A DNA stretch of 64,000 bases from Comamonadaceae bacterium (GTDB lineage: Bacteria; Pseudomonadota; Gammaproteobacteria; Burkholderiales; Burkholderiaceae_C): assembly GCA_015999985.1 (NCBI GenBank), contig JAECRA010000004.1, positions 1 through 64,000 of the forward strand, in the 5' to 3' direction. Under the pieces are notes generated by a model. The model was not told the origin of the DNA, did no database searches, and was given only the letters and a program-made list of their open reading frames with translations. Made by a program: the position numbers and the translations under genes. Every line of letters begins with the position of its first letter. The stretch's first letter is position 1. Of this stretch, positions 19,984-29,020 are shown in pieces.

Positions 19984-21051
19984 TCAATAATCTGGAAACA
20001 TGCGACCGGCGCTGAAAATTCCGGCTGGGTCAAACTCATGTTTGAGCGCCCGGCTGATGCGGGCCAAGGGCCCCGCCTGCGGGGTGAAAACAGGAACTCG
20101 TCCGTCCCCACCTCTGAACAGCGTGGCATGTCCGCCCACTCGAGCCGCCGACTCTCGAACTCGGGCGACTTCGTACGAGGGCAGCTTGACCCAGCGCTGC
20201 GCCCCGTGCCATTCCATCACGGTGGGACCCAGGTTCAATGGAGTAGCAGTATCGGGAACGCTGACGCGCCAAAGCGCCTCACCCTGGTCAAGTCGAAAGA
20301 AAGCCAGTCCATGATCACGCAGCAAAGCCCATTGACGGGACACGTCTCTCTCGAAGACCTGCCCGCCCATGGTCTTGCGAGCGGCATCCACCGCCGCCCG
20401 CGCACCGCGCAAGCGCACCATCAACCGGCCATCAATCCAGCAACTGGCATTCAAGGGTAGAGGCTGGCCACCCCACCGATTGAGCTGCTGGCGCGCGCTG
20501 GTCTCGCTCAATTCAAAAACCAGGGTACTTTCAGCGGGGGCGCTCGACAGCACTTTCAAGCTGACCTGCACGATAACGCCCAGGGTGCCCATCGAGCCCG
20601 CCATGAGCCTGCTGACGTCATAGCCCGCCACATTTTTCATGACTTGGCCGCCAAAGGTGAGCAGCTCACCCTTGCCATTGACCATTTGTACGCCCAGCAC
20701 GTAGTCACGCAAGCTCCCTACGCTGGCTCGGGCAGGCCCAGACAAGCCAGCGGCCACCATGCCCCCCACCGTACCGGAAACGCCGAACTGCGGGGGATCG
20801 AATGGAAGGCACTGGCCTTTTTCAGCCAGAAGCGCTTCCAGGTCCTTCACGCGCGTACCGGCTCGCACGGTCACCACCAGCTCGCTCGGCTCGTAGCTGA
20901 CGATACCGGAGAGGGCCCGCGTATCAAGCAATTCGCCGTGCAGAACCTGGCCGTAGAAGTCCTTGGTCCCTGCACCTCTGATACGCAGATGGCGAGAGCG
21001 CTCGGCGGCTTTCTTTACCTTGCCGATCAACAAATCCAATTCTGCATCCAT
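19984..21051 (-). CDS. glcE: Glycolate oxidase FAD-binding subunit GlcE
   Basis: A 355-residue PCMH-type FAD-binding subunit of glycolate oxidase. It has the GAGTKDFYG motif near residue 26, the FDPPQFGVSGTVGGMVAAG flavin-binding stretch and NVAGYDVSRLMAGSMGTLG, all characteristic of GlcE. It forms an operon with glcF. The usual glcD partner is not upstream: a divergently oriented hydrolase gene is there instead. The catalytic GlcD subunit must therefore be encoded elsewhere. Confidence 0.92.
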   Translation of the reverse strand: MDAELDLLIGKVKKAAERSRHLRIRGAGTKDFYGQVLHGELLDTRALSGIVSYEPSELVVTVRAGTRVKDLEALLAEKGQCLPFDPPQFGVSGTVGGMVAAGLSGPARASVGSLRDYVLGVQMVNGKGELLTFGGQVMKNVAGYDVSRLMAGSMGTLGVIVQVSLKVLSSAPAESTLVFELSETSARQQLNRWGGQPLPLNASCWIDGRLMVRLRGARAAVDAARKTMGGQVFERDVSRQWALLRDHGLAFFRLDQGEALWRVSVPDTATPLNLGPTVMEWHGAQRWVKLPSYEVARVRESAARVGGHATLFRGGDGRVPVFTPQAGPLARISRALKHEFDPAGIFSAGRMFPDY

Positions 21052-21282
21052 CCTTCGATCATAAGGCGGCGTCGCCTGGGTGAAGCGCCAAGGAGAGATG
21101 TTTGGCGTCCGTTCGCAATTAATTCACTTATACGGGCAGAAGGCAGGGGCACCCTCACGTTGTTCTATCGTTCATCCGAGCCTGGTGGCAGTAACATCTC
21201 GATAAGGTGCAGCCTCTCAGAATCTCGCTCATTCAACGCTTGGCTGATGGAGATGGCGGGCGAACCTAACAAGGACTATGAG

Positions 21283-22179
21283 ATGAACACCGCTTTGGCA
21301 AACCGACGTGCATGGTTGTTCGTGTGCTGCTCCATCGCCGCCTGCTCAACTAGCTGGGCTGCAGAGCAACGGGTGAAGCCAGAGGTCGTCAAGCTTGCGC
21401 TTCAGATCAATGGCGGGCCGGTAGAAGTGACAGCGCACCTGTACAAGCCCCAGGGCGACGGGCCTTTTCCGCTGGTCATCTTCTCGCATGGCCGTGCGGT
21501 TAACCAGGCGGACCGAGCCCGCTTGAGTCAACCTATTCTGGTCGGACATGCCAATTACTGGTTGAAGCAAGGCGTGGCCGTGGTCGCTCCGGTGCGCCCC
21601 GGATACGGAGAAACTGGAGGCATCGATCGCGAAAACTCGTTCGCCCGCTGGAATGGCACCACTTGCAACAGCAATCCAGATTACACCGACATCTCCGGGC
21701 AGTCTCGCGAAACCATCAGAGCCACGCATGAGTGGGCGCAGCAACAACCCTGGGTACGCAAAGACAGGATCTTGCTCGAAGGGCAGTCTGCCGGAGGCCT
21801 GGCAACCATGGCCGCGGGTGCGCTCAATCTTTCGGGTGTCGTGGGCTTGGTCAATTTTGCAGGGGGCTCGGGCGGCAATCCTGAACGATCACCCGGCCGG
21901 AGCTGCAGGCCAGAAAATTTGACAAAAACCTACGGCGCACTGGGCGCGCAAGTCAAGGTGCCCAGCCTATGGCTCTACGCAGAAAATGACCTGTACTGGG
22001 GAGCGGAGGCTCCCAGGCTATGGCATGCGGCCTTCCAGGCAGGCGGTAGCGATAGCCTGCTCGTTCTAACCCCACCTTTGGCAGCAGAAGATGGACATCG
22101 CTTGCTGGCACGAGGCGCCCGCATGTGGAGCGGACCGCTGAATACCTTTGTACAGAAGATTGGCTTGACCTCCAAATAG
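21283..22179 (+). CDS. Exported alpha/beta hydrolase, dienelactone-hydrolase-like
   Basis: A 298-residue secreted alpha/beta-hydrolase. A signal peptide ends near STSWAAEQ. The oxyanion region FPLVIFSHGRAVNQ, the nucleophile elbow EGQSAGG and a late Asp/His region (LYAENDLYWG and AAEDGHRLLAR) fit the catalytic triad. The ATG at 21283 is preceded by AAGGA at seven bases; a longer in-frame extension to 20644 would run inside glcE on the opposite strand and is rejected. Substrate unknown; likely an ester or lactone. Confidence 0.8.
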   Translation: MNTALANRRAWLFVCCSIAACSTSWAAEQRVKPEVVKLALQINGGPVEVTAHLYKPQGDGPFPLVIFSHGRAVNQADRARLSQPILVGHANYWLKQGVAVVAPVRPGYGETGGIDRENSFARWNGTTCNSNPDYTDISGQSRETIRATHEWAQQQPWVRKDRILLEGQSAGGLATMAAGALNLSGVVGLVNFAGGSGGNPERSPGRSCRPENLTKTYGALGAQVKVPSLWLYAENDLYWGAEAPRLWHAAFQAGGSDSLLVLTPPLAAEDGHRLLARGARMWSGPLNTFVQKIGLTSK

Positions 22180-22196
22180 GTCGGCGCAAGAGGGGT

Positions 22197-22955
22197 TCAG
22201 CTCGATGGGCTGAAGTACGCTTCAAGTATGCCTGCGCTGTAGCGACTGGCCACTTTCTCGATAAAGCGCGTGAAATCGACATGGGCAGCGTCGTCGGCAC
22301 GATCTGAAATCGTACGGAGCGCGGCAAAAGGCACGCCGTAGTCATGGCAGACTTGCGCGACCGCAGCGCCTTCCATTTCAACCGCCAGCGCATCCGGCAA
22401 GGCTTGGCGCAAGGCAGTGCTCTCCACCCGGGTAGAGACGAAACGGTCACCGCTGACAATCAAGCCGTGATGAACCAGCGGGGGCTGCAAGGAAAACTCA
22501 AGAGCGACTTTCTCGTCGAAAAGCTCGCCCGCAGGATCGGCCAGCGCCTTGTGCGCCGCATCGAGCACGGCGCGAGACAATGCGGCATCTGCCGGGAACC
22601 GGCTAAGTCCGGTCAGGGGCACTTCGTAGCGCGGGAAAAGCGGTGAGGCATCCATGTCATGCTGCAGCAACTCGTGGGCCACCACGACATCACCCACAGA
22701 GACGCCCTCTGCCAGGCCGCCTGCAGCGCCTGTAAAGATGATTCGATCGACGCCGAAGCGTTCAATCAGCGCCGTGGCCGTCGTGGCCGCCGCCACCTTG
22801 CCTATGCCTGAGAGCACCACCACCAGTTCGTGCCCATGCCAGTGTCCGAGCCAATACTCGCGCCCGGCCACTGTCTGGCGGCGCTCGTCCGGCATGCGGT
22901 CCAGCACTGCGGCCAATTCTGGACGCAGTGCGGCCATCAGACCCAGGCAAGGCAT
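22197..22955 (-). CDS. mtnN: 5'-Methylthioadenosine/S-adenosylhomocysteine nucleosidase
   Basis: Hydrolyses methylthioadenosine and S-adenosylhomocysteine to adenine and the thioribose or ribosylhomocysteine product, part of methionine salvage and SAM by-product recycling. The core is SGIGKVAAATTATALIERF, FTGAAGGLAEGVSVGD, the VSGDRFVS segment, and the substrate-binding AVEMEGAAVAQVC with the catalytic Asp in TISDRADD. The ATG at 22955 is preferred over an upstream TTG at 22961. The start lies only 14 bp from a repeat element that fills the gap to fadD. Confidence 0.9.
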   Translation of the reverse strand: MPCLGLMAALRPELAAVLDRMPDERRQTVAGREYWLGHWHGHELVVVLSGIGKVAAATTATALIERFGVDRIIFTGAAGGLAEGVSVGDVVVAHELLQHDMDASPLFPRYEVPLTGLSRFPADAALSRAVLDAAHKALADPAGELFDEKVALEFSLQPPLVHHGLIVSGDRFVSTRVESTALRQALPDALAVEMEGAAVAQVCHDYGVPFAALRTISDRADDAAHVDFTRFIEKVASRYSAGILEAYFSPSS

Positions 22956-22968
22956 TTTCAAAAAAAGC

Positions 22969-23137
22969 CTAGGAGGCTGTCGGGCTTGGAGCGCCGAAAG
23001 CGAAAATGAGCCCCAGCGAGGACAGTTTTCATTGGATTTGCAGGCCCATAGCCGAGCTATGGGGCAAAAAGGCGGTGAAAAATGGACCGCTGCGGCTCAT
23101 TTGCAGCCGGCGATTTCCAAGTCCGACAGCCTCCTAG
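22969..23137. mobile_element. MITE-like element with 21-bp terminal inverted repeats
   Basis: A 169-bp unit bounded by terminal inverted repeats of 21 bp: the left end starts CTAGGAGGCTGTCGGGC (22969) and the right end finishes CCGACAGCCTCCTAG (23137), with one mismatch. Inside are GCCCATAG-N6-CTATGGG, ATGGACCG and TTGCAGCCG, blocks also found at 1-101. It has no coding capacity and fills almost exactly the intergenic space between mtnN and fadD. The ends carry CTAG, which could be a duplicated target or part of the element. A matching transposase is not in the window. Confidence 0.6.
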
Positions 23138-23143
23138 CCCGGA

Positions 23144-24835
23144 TCAGTCGACCTTGGCCGCGCTCTGGGCACGCAGCTCTCTGCGCAAGACCTTGCCCAC
23201 GTTGGTCTTGGGCAGTTCCGTGCGGAACTCAATCATGCGTGGCCGTTTATAGCCCGTGAAGTTGTCATGACAGAACTGACGCACGGCATCTTCGGTCAGA
23301 GCAGGGTCTTTTTTGACCACCACGAGTTTGACCGCTTCGCCGGTCTTCTCGTCGGGCACGCCCACCGCCGCCACCTCCATGACGCCCGGCATGGAGGCCA
23401 CCACTTCTTCGATCTCGTTGGGGTAGACGTTGAAGCCGCTCACCAGAATCATGTCCTTCTTGCGGTCCACAATCTTGGTGTAACCGCGCTCGTCCATGAT
23501 GCCAATGTCGCCGGATTTGAAGTAACCGTCTGCGGTCATGACCTTGGCGGTCTCGTCGGGCCGTTGCCAATAGCCGGCCATGACCTGTGGACCCTTGATG
23601 GCGATTTCGCCTGGCTGGCCCAGCGGCACTTCCTGCCCGTCGTCATCAATGATCTTGACCCAGGTGCTGGGAATAGGCACACCGATCGTGCCACTGAACT
23701 CGCGTGAAGTCACAGGGTTGCAGGTGGCCGATGGACTGGTCTCTGACAGGCCATAGCCCTCGCAGACCGGGCAACCGGTCTTCTCAAGCCAGAGTCGGGC
23801 CACGGCGCCTTGCACGGCCGTGCCGCCGCCCAGCGATACCTTGAGGTTCTTCCAGTTGACGGTATTGAAGTCCGGGTGGTTGGCCAGGCCGTTGAACAAG
23901 GTGTTGACCGCCGGGAACGTGTGGAAGGTGTGCTTGGAAAGCTCCTTGAGCGTGCCCGGCAGATCGCGCGGGTTGGGAATCAGGATCATCTTGGCGCCGC
24001 TTCGCATGCCCAGCATCATGTTCACCGTGAACGCGAAGATGTGATAAAGCGGCAATGCGCAGACGCTGGTGTTTTGCTCACTAGCGGGAATGCCCTTGAT
24101 AGCCGGGCTGTTCCAGGCTTCGGACTGCAGGACGTTGGCGATCAGGTTGCGATGCAGCAGCATGGCGCCCTTGGCCACCCCTGTCGTGCCGCCGGTGTAT
24201 TGCAACACCGCCAGGTCATCCGCTCCAATGGGAGGCGCTTTAAACGAAGCGCCTTTGCCTTTGCTCACGGCGTCCTTGAAATGCACTGCCGCCGGCAGAC
24301 TGAATTCAGGGACCAGCTTCTTGACCTTGCGCACCACCGTATTGACCAACAGTCCCTTGAGCCAACTCAGTTGGTCTCCCATGGACGTGAGGACCACATG
24401 CTTGATTGGCGTGGACGCGATGCATTTTTGCAAAGTGGCCGCGAAGTTCTCAATGATGAAAATGGCCTTGGCGCCGGAATCCTTGAGCTGGTGCTCCAAT
24501 TCACGCGCGGTATACAGCGGGTTGACGTTAACCACCACCATGCCTGCACGCAAGATAGCTGCAACGGCAGCGGGGTACTGCGGCACGTTGGGCATCATGA
24601 TCGCCACGCGATCGCCCTTGGTGAGACCCAGGCTTTGAAGATAGCCAGCCAAGGCCAAGCTTTTCTCGCCCACCTCTGCATAGCTCACATCACGGCCCAT
24701 GAAGCTGCACAAGGTGCGGTCTGCGTACTTGCCGAAGCTCTCTTCCAAAAGCGCGACCAGCGATGTGTACTGCGCCCCGTCGATATCGGCTGGAACACCC
24801 TCAGGATAACTACTCAGCCAGATTCGTTCAGTCAT
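23144..24835 (-). CDS. fadD: Long-chain fatty acid-CoA ligase
   Basis: A 563-residue adenylate-forming enzyme that activates fatty acids to acyl-CoA with ATP. The AMP-binding P-loop-like motif LQYTGGTTGVAKGAM, the YGLSETSP motif, GYFKSGDIG and the hinge VDRKKDMILVSGFNVYPNEIE are all present, with the C-terminal Lys in LPKTNVGKVLRRELR. The organisation matches FadD rather than short-chain ligases. It stands as a single gene. Confidence 0.93.
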   Translation of the reverse strand: MTERIWLSSYPEGVPADIDGAQYTSLVALLEESFGKYADRTLCSFMGRDVSYAEVGEKSLALAGYLQSLGLTKGDRVAIMMPNVPQYPAAVAAILRAGMVVVNVNPLYTARELEHQLKDSGAKAIFIIENFAATLQKCIASTPIKHVVLTSMGDQLSWLKGLLVNTVVRKVKKLVPEFSLPAAVHFKDAVSKGKGASFKAPPIGADDLAVLQYTGGTTGVAKGAMLLHRNLIANVLQSEAWNSPAIKGIPASEQNTSVCALPLYHIFAFTVNMMLGMRSGAKMILIPNPRDLPGTLKELSKHTFHTFPAVNTLFNGLANHPDFNTVNWKNLKVSLGGGTAVQGAVARLWLEKTGCPVCEGYGLSETSPSATCNPVTSREFSGTIGVPIPSTWVKIIDDDGQEVPLGQPGEIAIKGPQVMAGYWQRPDETAKVMTADGYFKSGDIGIMDERGYTKIVDRKKDMILVSGFNVYPNEIEEVVASMPGVMEVAAVGVPDEKTGEAVKLVVVKKDPALTEDAVRQFCHDNFTGYKRPRMIEFRTELPKTNVGKVLRRELRAQSAAKVD

Positions 24836-24958
24836 GCGGAAAAATCTCCAGATTGAAATACGTTAAACAACCGGTCATTGTCTGAGGGGCATTCTCAGAG
24901 TGGAAGTGGGCTTTCCCTAAGATAAACCGGATCACCGACCGAGTCGAGTTCTGAGCGT

Positions 24959-24992
24959 CCAAATGAAAATCGGCGACTTGAACGTCGCCGAT
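24959..24992 (-). terminator. Intrinsic terminator of the pnt operon
   Basis: A 9-bp stem ATCGGCGAC / GTCGCCGAT around TTGAAC (24969-24992). Read on the minus strand it is followed by ATTTTCATTT. It lies 26 bp after the pntB stop codon, the expected place for the end of the transhydrogenase operon. Confidence 0.8.
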
Positions 24993-25017
24993 GGCCTTCT
25001 CGAACGCGCCAATAAGC

Positions 25018-26454
25018 CTACTCTATAGCTTTGGCAATGTCCTCGACAACTTTCTTGGCATCTCCAAAGACCATCATGGTCTTGTCCATGTAGAAGAGTT
25101 CGTTGTCCAGACCTGCATAGCCCGCCGCCATGGAGCGCTTGTTAACGATGACAGAGCGGGCCTTGTAGGCATCCAGAATAGGCATGCCGTAAATCGGCGT
25201 GCCTTTTTGTAAGGCAGCAGGGTTTACGACGTCATTGGCGCCCAGCACGATGGCCACATCGGCCTGGCCAAACTCGCCATTGATATCTTCCATCTCGAAA
25301 ACCTGGTCGTAAGGCACTTCGGCTTCGGCCAGCAGCACGTTCATGTGGCCGGGCATGCGCCCCGCCACCGGGTGGATGGCGTATTTGACGTTGATCCCTT
25401 TTTCCGTCAGTTTTTCTGCCAGTTCCTTGACTGCATGCTGCGCCCGCGCCACTGCCAGACCATAGCCGGGAACAATGATCACGCTGTCTGCGTTGCTGAG
25501 CATGAAGGCGACGTCATCGGCGCTTCCGCTCTTGACGGGACGCTGCTCTTGCGTACCCCCGGTCACAGCAGTGGCATCACCGCCAAAGCCCCCCAGAATG
25601 ACGTTGAAGAACGACCGGTTCATGGCCTTGCACATGATGTAGCTCAGGATCGCTCCTGAGGCCCCCACCAGCGAACCCGCAATGATCAACATGCTGTTGT
25701 TGAGCGAGAAACCAATGCCTGCAGCTGCCCAGCCGGAGTAGCTGTTCAGCATGGAAACCACCACCGGCATGTCAGCGCCGCCAATGGGAATGATGAGAGT
25801 GACGCCGATGATCAGGCCCAGTAGGCAGACCAGAACGAAATCCATCCAGCTCTGGGAGTGCCAGAAACCGAAGATGAAAAAGGCAGCGGCCAAGCCCAGA
25901 GCCAGGTTCAGCCAGTGCTGCCCGGGGAACACCACGGGTGTGCCCTGGAAAAGGCGAAATTTCGATTTGCCCGACAGTTTGCCCCAAGCGATGACGGAAC
26001 CGCTGAAGGTCACGGCACCGATGAAGGCACCCAGCGCCAACTCAATCCGGTTGCCCCCCGGGATGGATCCGCCCACGCCGTTCACTGGATGATCGGCAAT
26101 GCCGAAGGCCCAGGGTTCGGTCACGGTAGCACCTGCAATCAACACCGCGGCCAAGCCAATCATGCTGTGAAAGAAAGCCACCAATTCCGGCATCTTGGTC
26201 ATCTCAACGGTCTTGGCGCGCCACGCGCCGTAGCCGCCGCCCACCAGCAGACCGACCAACACCCAGATCAGGCCGAGTCCGGAGCCAGCCAGTTTGACGA
26301 TGAGTGCCGCTGTGGTCAAGCCCGCAATGGTCATGCCGACCATGCCGAACAGGTTACCGCGGATGGAGGTAGTGGGATGGCTCAGGCCTTTGAGTGCCTG
26401 AATAAAACATACGCTGGCAACCAGATACAGCAGCGTGACAAGGTTCATGCTCAT
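25018..26454 (-). CDS. pntB: NAD(P) transhydrogenase subunit beta
   Basis: The membrane and NADP-binding subunit of proton-translocating transhydrogenase, which drives NADPH formation from NADH with the proton gradient. The N-terminal half has about eight hydrophobic helices including IGGADMPVVVSMLNSYSGWA. The C-terminal domain III has VIIVPGYGLAVARAQHA, HPVAGRMPGHMNVLLAEA and GANDVVNPA. The length of 478 aa is typical. A GAGGAG sequence precedes the ATG. It is the last gene of the operon. Confidence 0.95.
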   Translation of the reverse strand: MSMNLVTLLYLVASVCFIQALKGLSHPTTSIRGNLFGMVGMTIAGLTTAALIVKLAGSGLGLIWVLVGLLVGGGYGAWRAKTVEMTKMPELVAFFHSMIGLAAVLIAGATVTEPWAFGIADHPVNGVGGSIPGGNRIELALGAFIGAVTFSGSVIAWGKLSGKSKFRLFQGTPVVFPGQHWLNLALGLAAAFFIFGFWHSQSWMDFVLVCLLGLIIGVTLIIPIGGADMPVVVSMLNSYSGWAAAGIGFSLNNSMLIIAGSLVGASGAILSYIMCKAMNRSFFNVILGGFGGDATAVTGGTQEQRPVKSGSADDVAFMLSNADSVIIVPGYGLAVARAQHAVKELAEKLTEKGINVKYAIHPVAGRMPGHMNVLLAEAEVPYDQVFEMEDINGEFGQADVAIVLGANDVVNPAALQKGTPIYGMPILDAYKARSVIVNKRSMAAGYAGLDNELFYMDKTMMVFGDAKKVVEDIAKAIE

Positions 26455-26469
26455 GGATCGCTGCTCCTC

Positions 26470-26817
26470 TTATTTACCCGACGCCGTCTCGGCAGGGGCG
26501 CCTTCGCCCTTGCCCTGGACAGGCTTTCGTTCTTTTTTCTTGAACATCTCCAGCATGCGCCGTGTCACCAAAAACCCACCGAAGATGTTTACTGCCGCAA
26601 GAGCAACTGCCGTTACACCCATGACCTTGCCCAAAGTGCCTTCTGTCAAGGCGGCAGCCAGCATGGCACCTACGATGACAATGGCGGAAATAGCATTGGT
26701 CACCGCCATCAAGGGGGTGTGCAAAGCTGGCGTGACGGTCCAGACCACGTGATAGCCCACGTAGATGGCCAGCACGAAAATGATCAGGTTGATGACGGTG
26801 GGGGACACGATGTCCAT
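26470..26817 (-). CDS. pntAB: NAD(P) transhydrogenase subunit alpha part 2
   Basis: A 115-residue membrane segment of the split alpha subunit (domain II helices). Three hydrophobic helices are visible, including INLIIFVLAIYVGYHVVW, TPLMAVTNAISAIVIVG and the loop LGKVMGVTAVALAAVNIFGG, which are diagnostic. The C-terminus is a charged tail rich in Lys, Glu and Gly. GAGGAG precedes the start. It is separated from pntAA by a lipoprotein gene, which is unusual. Confidence 0.93.
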   Translation of the reverse strand: MDIVSPTVINLIIFVLAIYVGYHVVWTVTPALHTPLMAVTNAISAIVIVGAMLAAALTEGTLGKVMGVTAVALAAVNIFGGFLVTRRMLEMFKKKERKPVQGKGEGAPAETASGK

Positions 26818-26861
26818 GCGAAGTCTCCTCGAGTTTTCTTGTTAAGTGCGGTGAATCTGCA

Positions 26862-27719
26862 TCACTCGCGGTCGCGCCGCGGCGTCTGCACCTGAGTTGC
26901 GGGCTGCGGCACCTGCGTCGCACGGGTGGGGGCAGGAGCAACCTCTCTTGCAGGAGCCAGGGGCAACGTCGTTGTGGATTGAAAAGCTGGTTGCGCAAGC
27001 CGTGCCGCATAAGGGAAGGGTGGCACGACCAGTGCAGCACCACCCGCCGCTGCCCGCGTAGCGTCCGCAAGGGCCTGTGCCCACAGCGTCCCCGGTTGGC
27101 CGGCAGCCAGGAAATCAGCGTTGTTGCGGGTCACCGGTTCAATCAAAAAAGGATTGAACAGCGCATGGACCTCAAGCAGACGGCCACCGACCACGACCCT
27201 GTGACCGACCCAGGCACGGGGCCGGCTGTCCAGGTTTCGGTCGTCCAGCCACTGCCAGAGCACCGAATGTTGCGCGCGCAGCCAACCTTCCAGGTCGGCA
27301 TCGCGACGCAGCCTCAGACAATCGGAAGGGCCACGGCCACCCAGGTGCATGCTGTCAGGCTGAGGGCAGGCTGGCGCAGCGCTGGCAGGTGCGGATTGCG
27401 CCACCACCACGGCCAACCATGTGCCATCCCCACGTTGAAGCCCCACCGCGCGCGTGGCCGCGTTCGCGCTGGAGACGGGTACGGCGCCCTCGCCGCCCAG
27501 CCAGGGCGAAGGTTCGGTCCCCAGGTCGTACCAGGTGCCCACGCTGGTGGACGGGACAGAAATCAGCGGCGTCTCTTTAGCCAGAGCCGAAGCGGCCGCC
27601 ATCGAAGCGGCCGTATGCTGACTTCCCGAAGGAGCAGCGCAGCCAGCCACCAGTGCCAACATCAAAGTGCCAGCCATCACGCCAATGCGCGAGTCCCGTA
27701 AACTTGCCATGGAATTCAT
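26862..27719 (-). CDS. Putative lipoprotein encoded inside the pnt operon
   Basis: A 285-residue predicted lipoprotein of unknown function. A lipobox LVAGC places the acylated cysteine at residue 27. The mature part is Ala/Pro rich and contains CPQPDSMHLGG, a WLRAQHSVLWQWLDDR helix and a C-terminal Pro/Thr/Gln linker ending in RRDRE. The ATG at 27719 is preceded by GTGAGG. It starts 26 bp after pntAA and ends 44 bp before pntAB, so the three are probably co-transcribed. I recognise no family. Its position between two halves of a membrane complex could be functional or an insertion. Confidence 0.75.
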   Translation of the reverse strand: MNSMASLRDSRIGVMAGTLMLALVAGCAAPSGSQHTAASMAAASALAKETPLISVPSTSVGTWYDLGTEPSPWLGGEGAVPVSSANAATRAVGLQRGDGTWLAVVVAQSAPASAAPACPQPDSMHLGGRGPSDCLRLRRDADLEGWLRAQHSVLWQWLDDRNLDSRPRAWVGHRVVVGGRLLEVHALFNPFLIEPVTRNNADFLAAGQPGTLWAQALADATRAAAGGAALVVPPFPYAARLAQPAFQSTTTLPLAPAREVAPAPTRATQVPQPATQVQTPRRDRE

Positions 27720-27745
27720 CTTGAGCCTCACTACTTCAGCTTTCT

Positions 27746-28888
27746 TCAGGCGCGCGTCACGGCACCGGCATGAGCCATCAGGCAAGCGGCCACGATATCG
27801 TCTTCCCGATCGAGCGTGAAGCCACCGTCTTTGGGCAGCACCAGCTTCAGGAAGTCAAGCACGTTTCGCGCATACAACGCAGAGGCATCAGCGGCGACCA
27901 GCGCAGCCAGGTTGGTCTCACCGACCAGAGTCACGCCGTGCTTGACGACGGTCTTGTCGGTTTCGGTCAGAGGACAGTTGCCCCCCACGCTGCCGTCAGC
28001 ATTGGGCGCACCCTTTCCTGCGGCCATATCGACGATCACCGAACCCGGCTTCATGCTAGCCACCATTTCTCCGGTGATCAGGACAGGCGCCGCGCGCCCA
28101 GGGATCAAGGCGGTAGAGATCACAATGTCGGCTTGAGCCACTCTTTTGGCGACTTCGGCTTTCTGGCGATCAAGCCAGCTTTGCGGCATGGGGCGTGCGT
28201 AACCCCCGACGCCTTCAGCAGCTTCTTTTTCCTCGGCTGTTTCGTAGGGCACGTCAATGAATTTGCCGCCCAGGGATTCAACCTGTTCCTTCACGCTGGG
28301 TCGGACGTCACTTGCCTCGATGACCGCGCCCAGTCGTTTTGCCGTGGCGATGGCCTGCAGTCCTGCAACGCCCACGCCCAGGATGACCACACGTGCAGCC
28401 TTGACCGTACCGGCTGCTGTCATCAGCATGGGAAAGAATTTCTGGTAGCGATCAGCCGCCACGATGACAGCCTTGTAGCCAGCGATGTTGGCCTGGCTGG
28501 AGAGCACGTCCATGCTTTGCGCGCGGGTAGTACGCGGAGCGGCCTCCAGTGCAAAGGCAGTCAGGTTGGCGCCGGCCAATCGTTGAAGCCCTTCGGCATC
28601 GAACGGGTTGAGCATGCCAATCAGCACGGCGCCTGATTTTGTCTGCGCCAATTCAGCAGGCGAAGGCGAGCGCACCTTCAGCACCATGTCAGCACCCAGG
28701 GCGCTGGCGGCGTCGGTGATCTCCGCTCCGGCCGCCTGATAGGCCGCATCGGTGACGGAAGCCTTCAGCCCAGCGCCAGACTGCACGCGGACAGTGTGGC
28801 CTTGGGCAATGAGTTTTTTGGCCGTCTCCGGGGTTACGGCAACACGGGTTTCGCCGGCCGCCGTTTCGGTGGGCACGCCAATCAGCAT
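27746..28888 (-). CDS. pntAA: NAD(P) transhydrogenase subunit alpha part 1
   Basis: The soluble NAD-binding domain I of transhydrogenase, 380 aa. It shows GVPTETAAGETRVAVTPET, typical of the alanine dehydrogenase/PntA family, then VVILGVGVAGLQAIATAKRLGA for NAD binding and IVISTALIPGRAAPVL with the RQD-like loop nearby. The ATG at 28888 is preferred because GAGGAG lies just upstream and the family N-terminus starts there. Divergent from the NUDIX gene across 132 bp. Confidence 0.95.
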   Translation of the reverse strand: MLIGVPTETAAGETRVAVTPETAKKLIAQGHTVRVQSGAGLKASVTDAAYQAAGAEITDAASALGADMVLKVRSPSPAELAQTKSGAVLIGMLNPFDAEGLQRLAGANLTAFALEAAPRTTRAQSMDVLSSQANIAGYKAVIVAADRYQKFFPMLMTAAGTVKAARVVILGVGVAGLQAIATAKRLGAVIEASDVRPSVKEQVESLGGKFIDVPYETAEEKEAAEGVGGYARPMPQSWLDRQKAEVAKRVAQADIVISTALIPGRAAPVLITGEMVASMKPGSVIVDMAAGKGAPNADGSVGGNCPLTETDKTVVKHGVTLVGETNLAALVAADASALYARNVLDFLKLVLPKDGGFTLDREDDIVAACLMAHAGAVTRA

Positions 28889-29020
28889 CGAAATTCTCCT
28901 CGTTCGTTGGGCTCGGGCAAGCACCTACATGGGTCTCGCCACCCGGATCAGACCGAGCTTAACAAACCTCTTGCGCCGCATTGTGCTTCATTTCCGGTCG
29001 CCCGCAGGATAATCTCCACC

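Noticed and set aside
18939..20015. Long plus-strand reading frame opposite glcF
   Set aside because: Antisense shadow of glcF with unnatural composition (many His, Arg, Gln).
20644..21282. N-terminal extension of the exported hydrolase reaching back to 20644
   Set aside because: It would cover glcE on the other strand and bury the signal peptide; ATG 21283 has a ribosome-binding site.
23810..24856. Long plus-strand reading frame opposite fadD
   Set aside because: Antisense shadow; composition rich in His/Arg/Gln and no recognisable motif.
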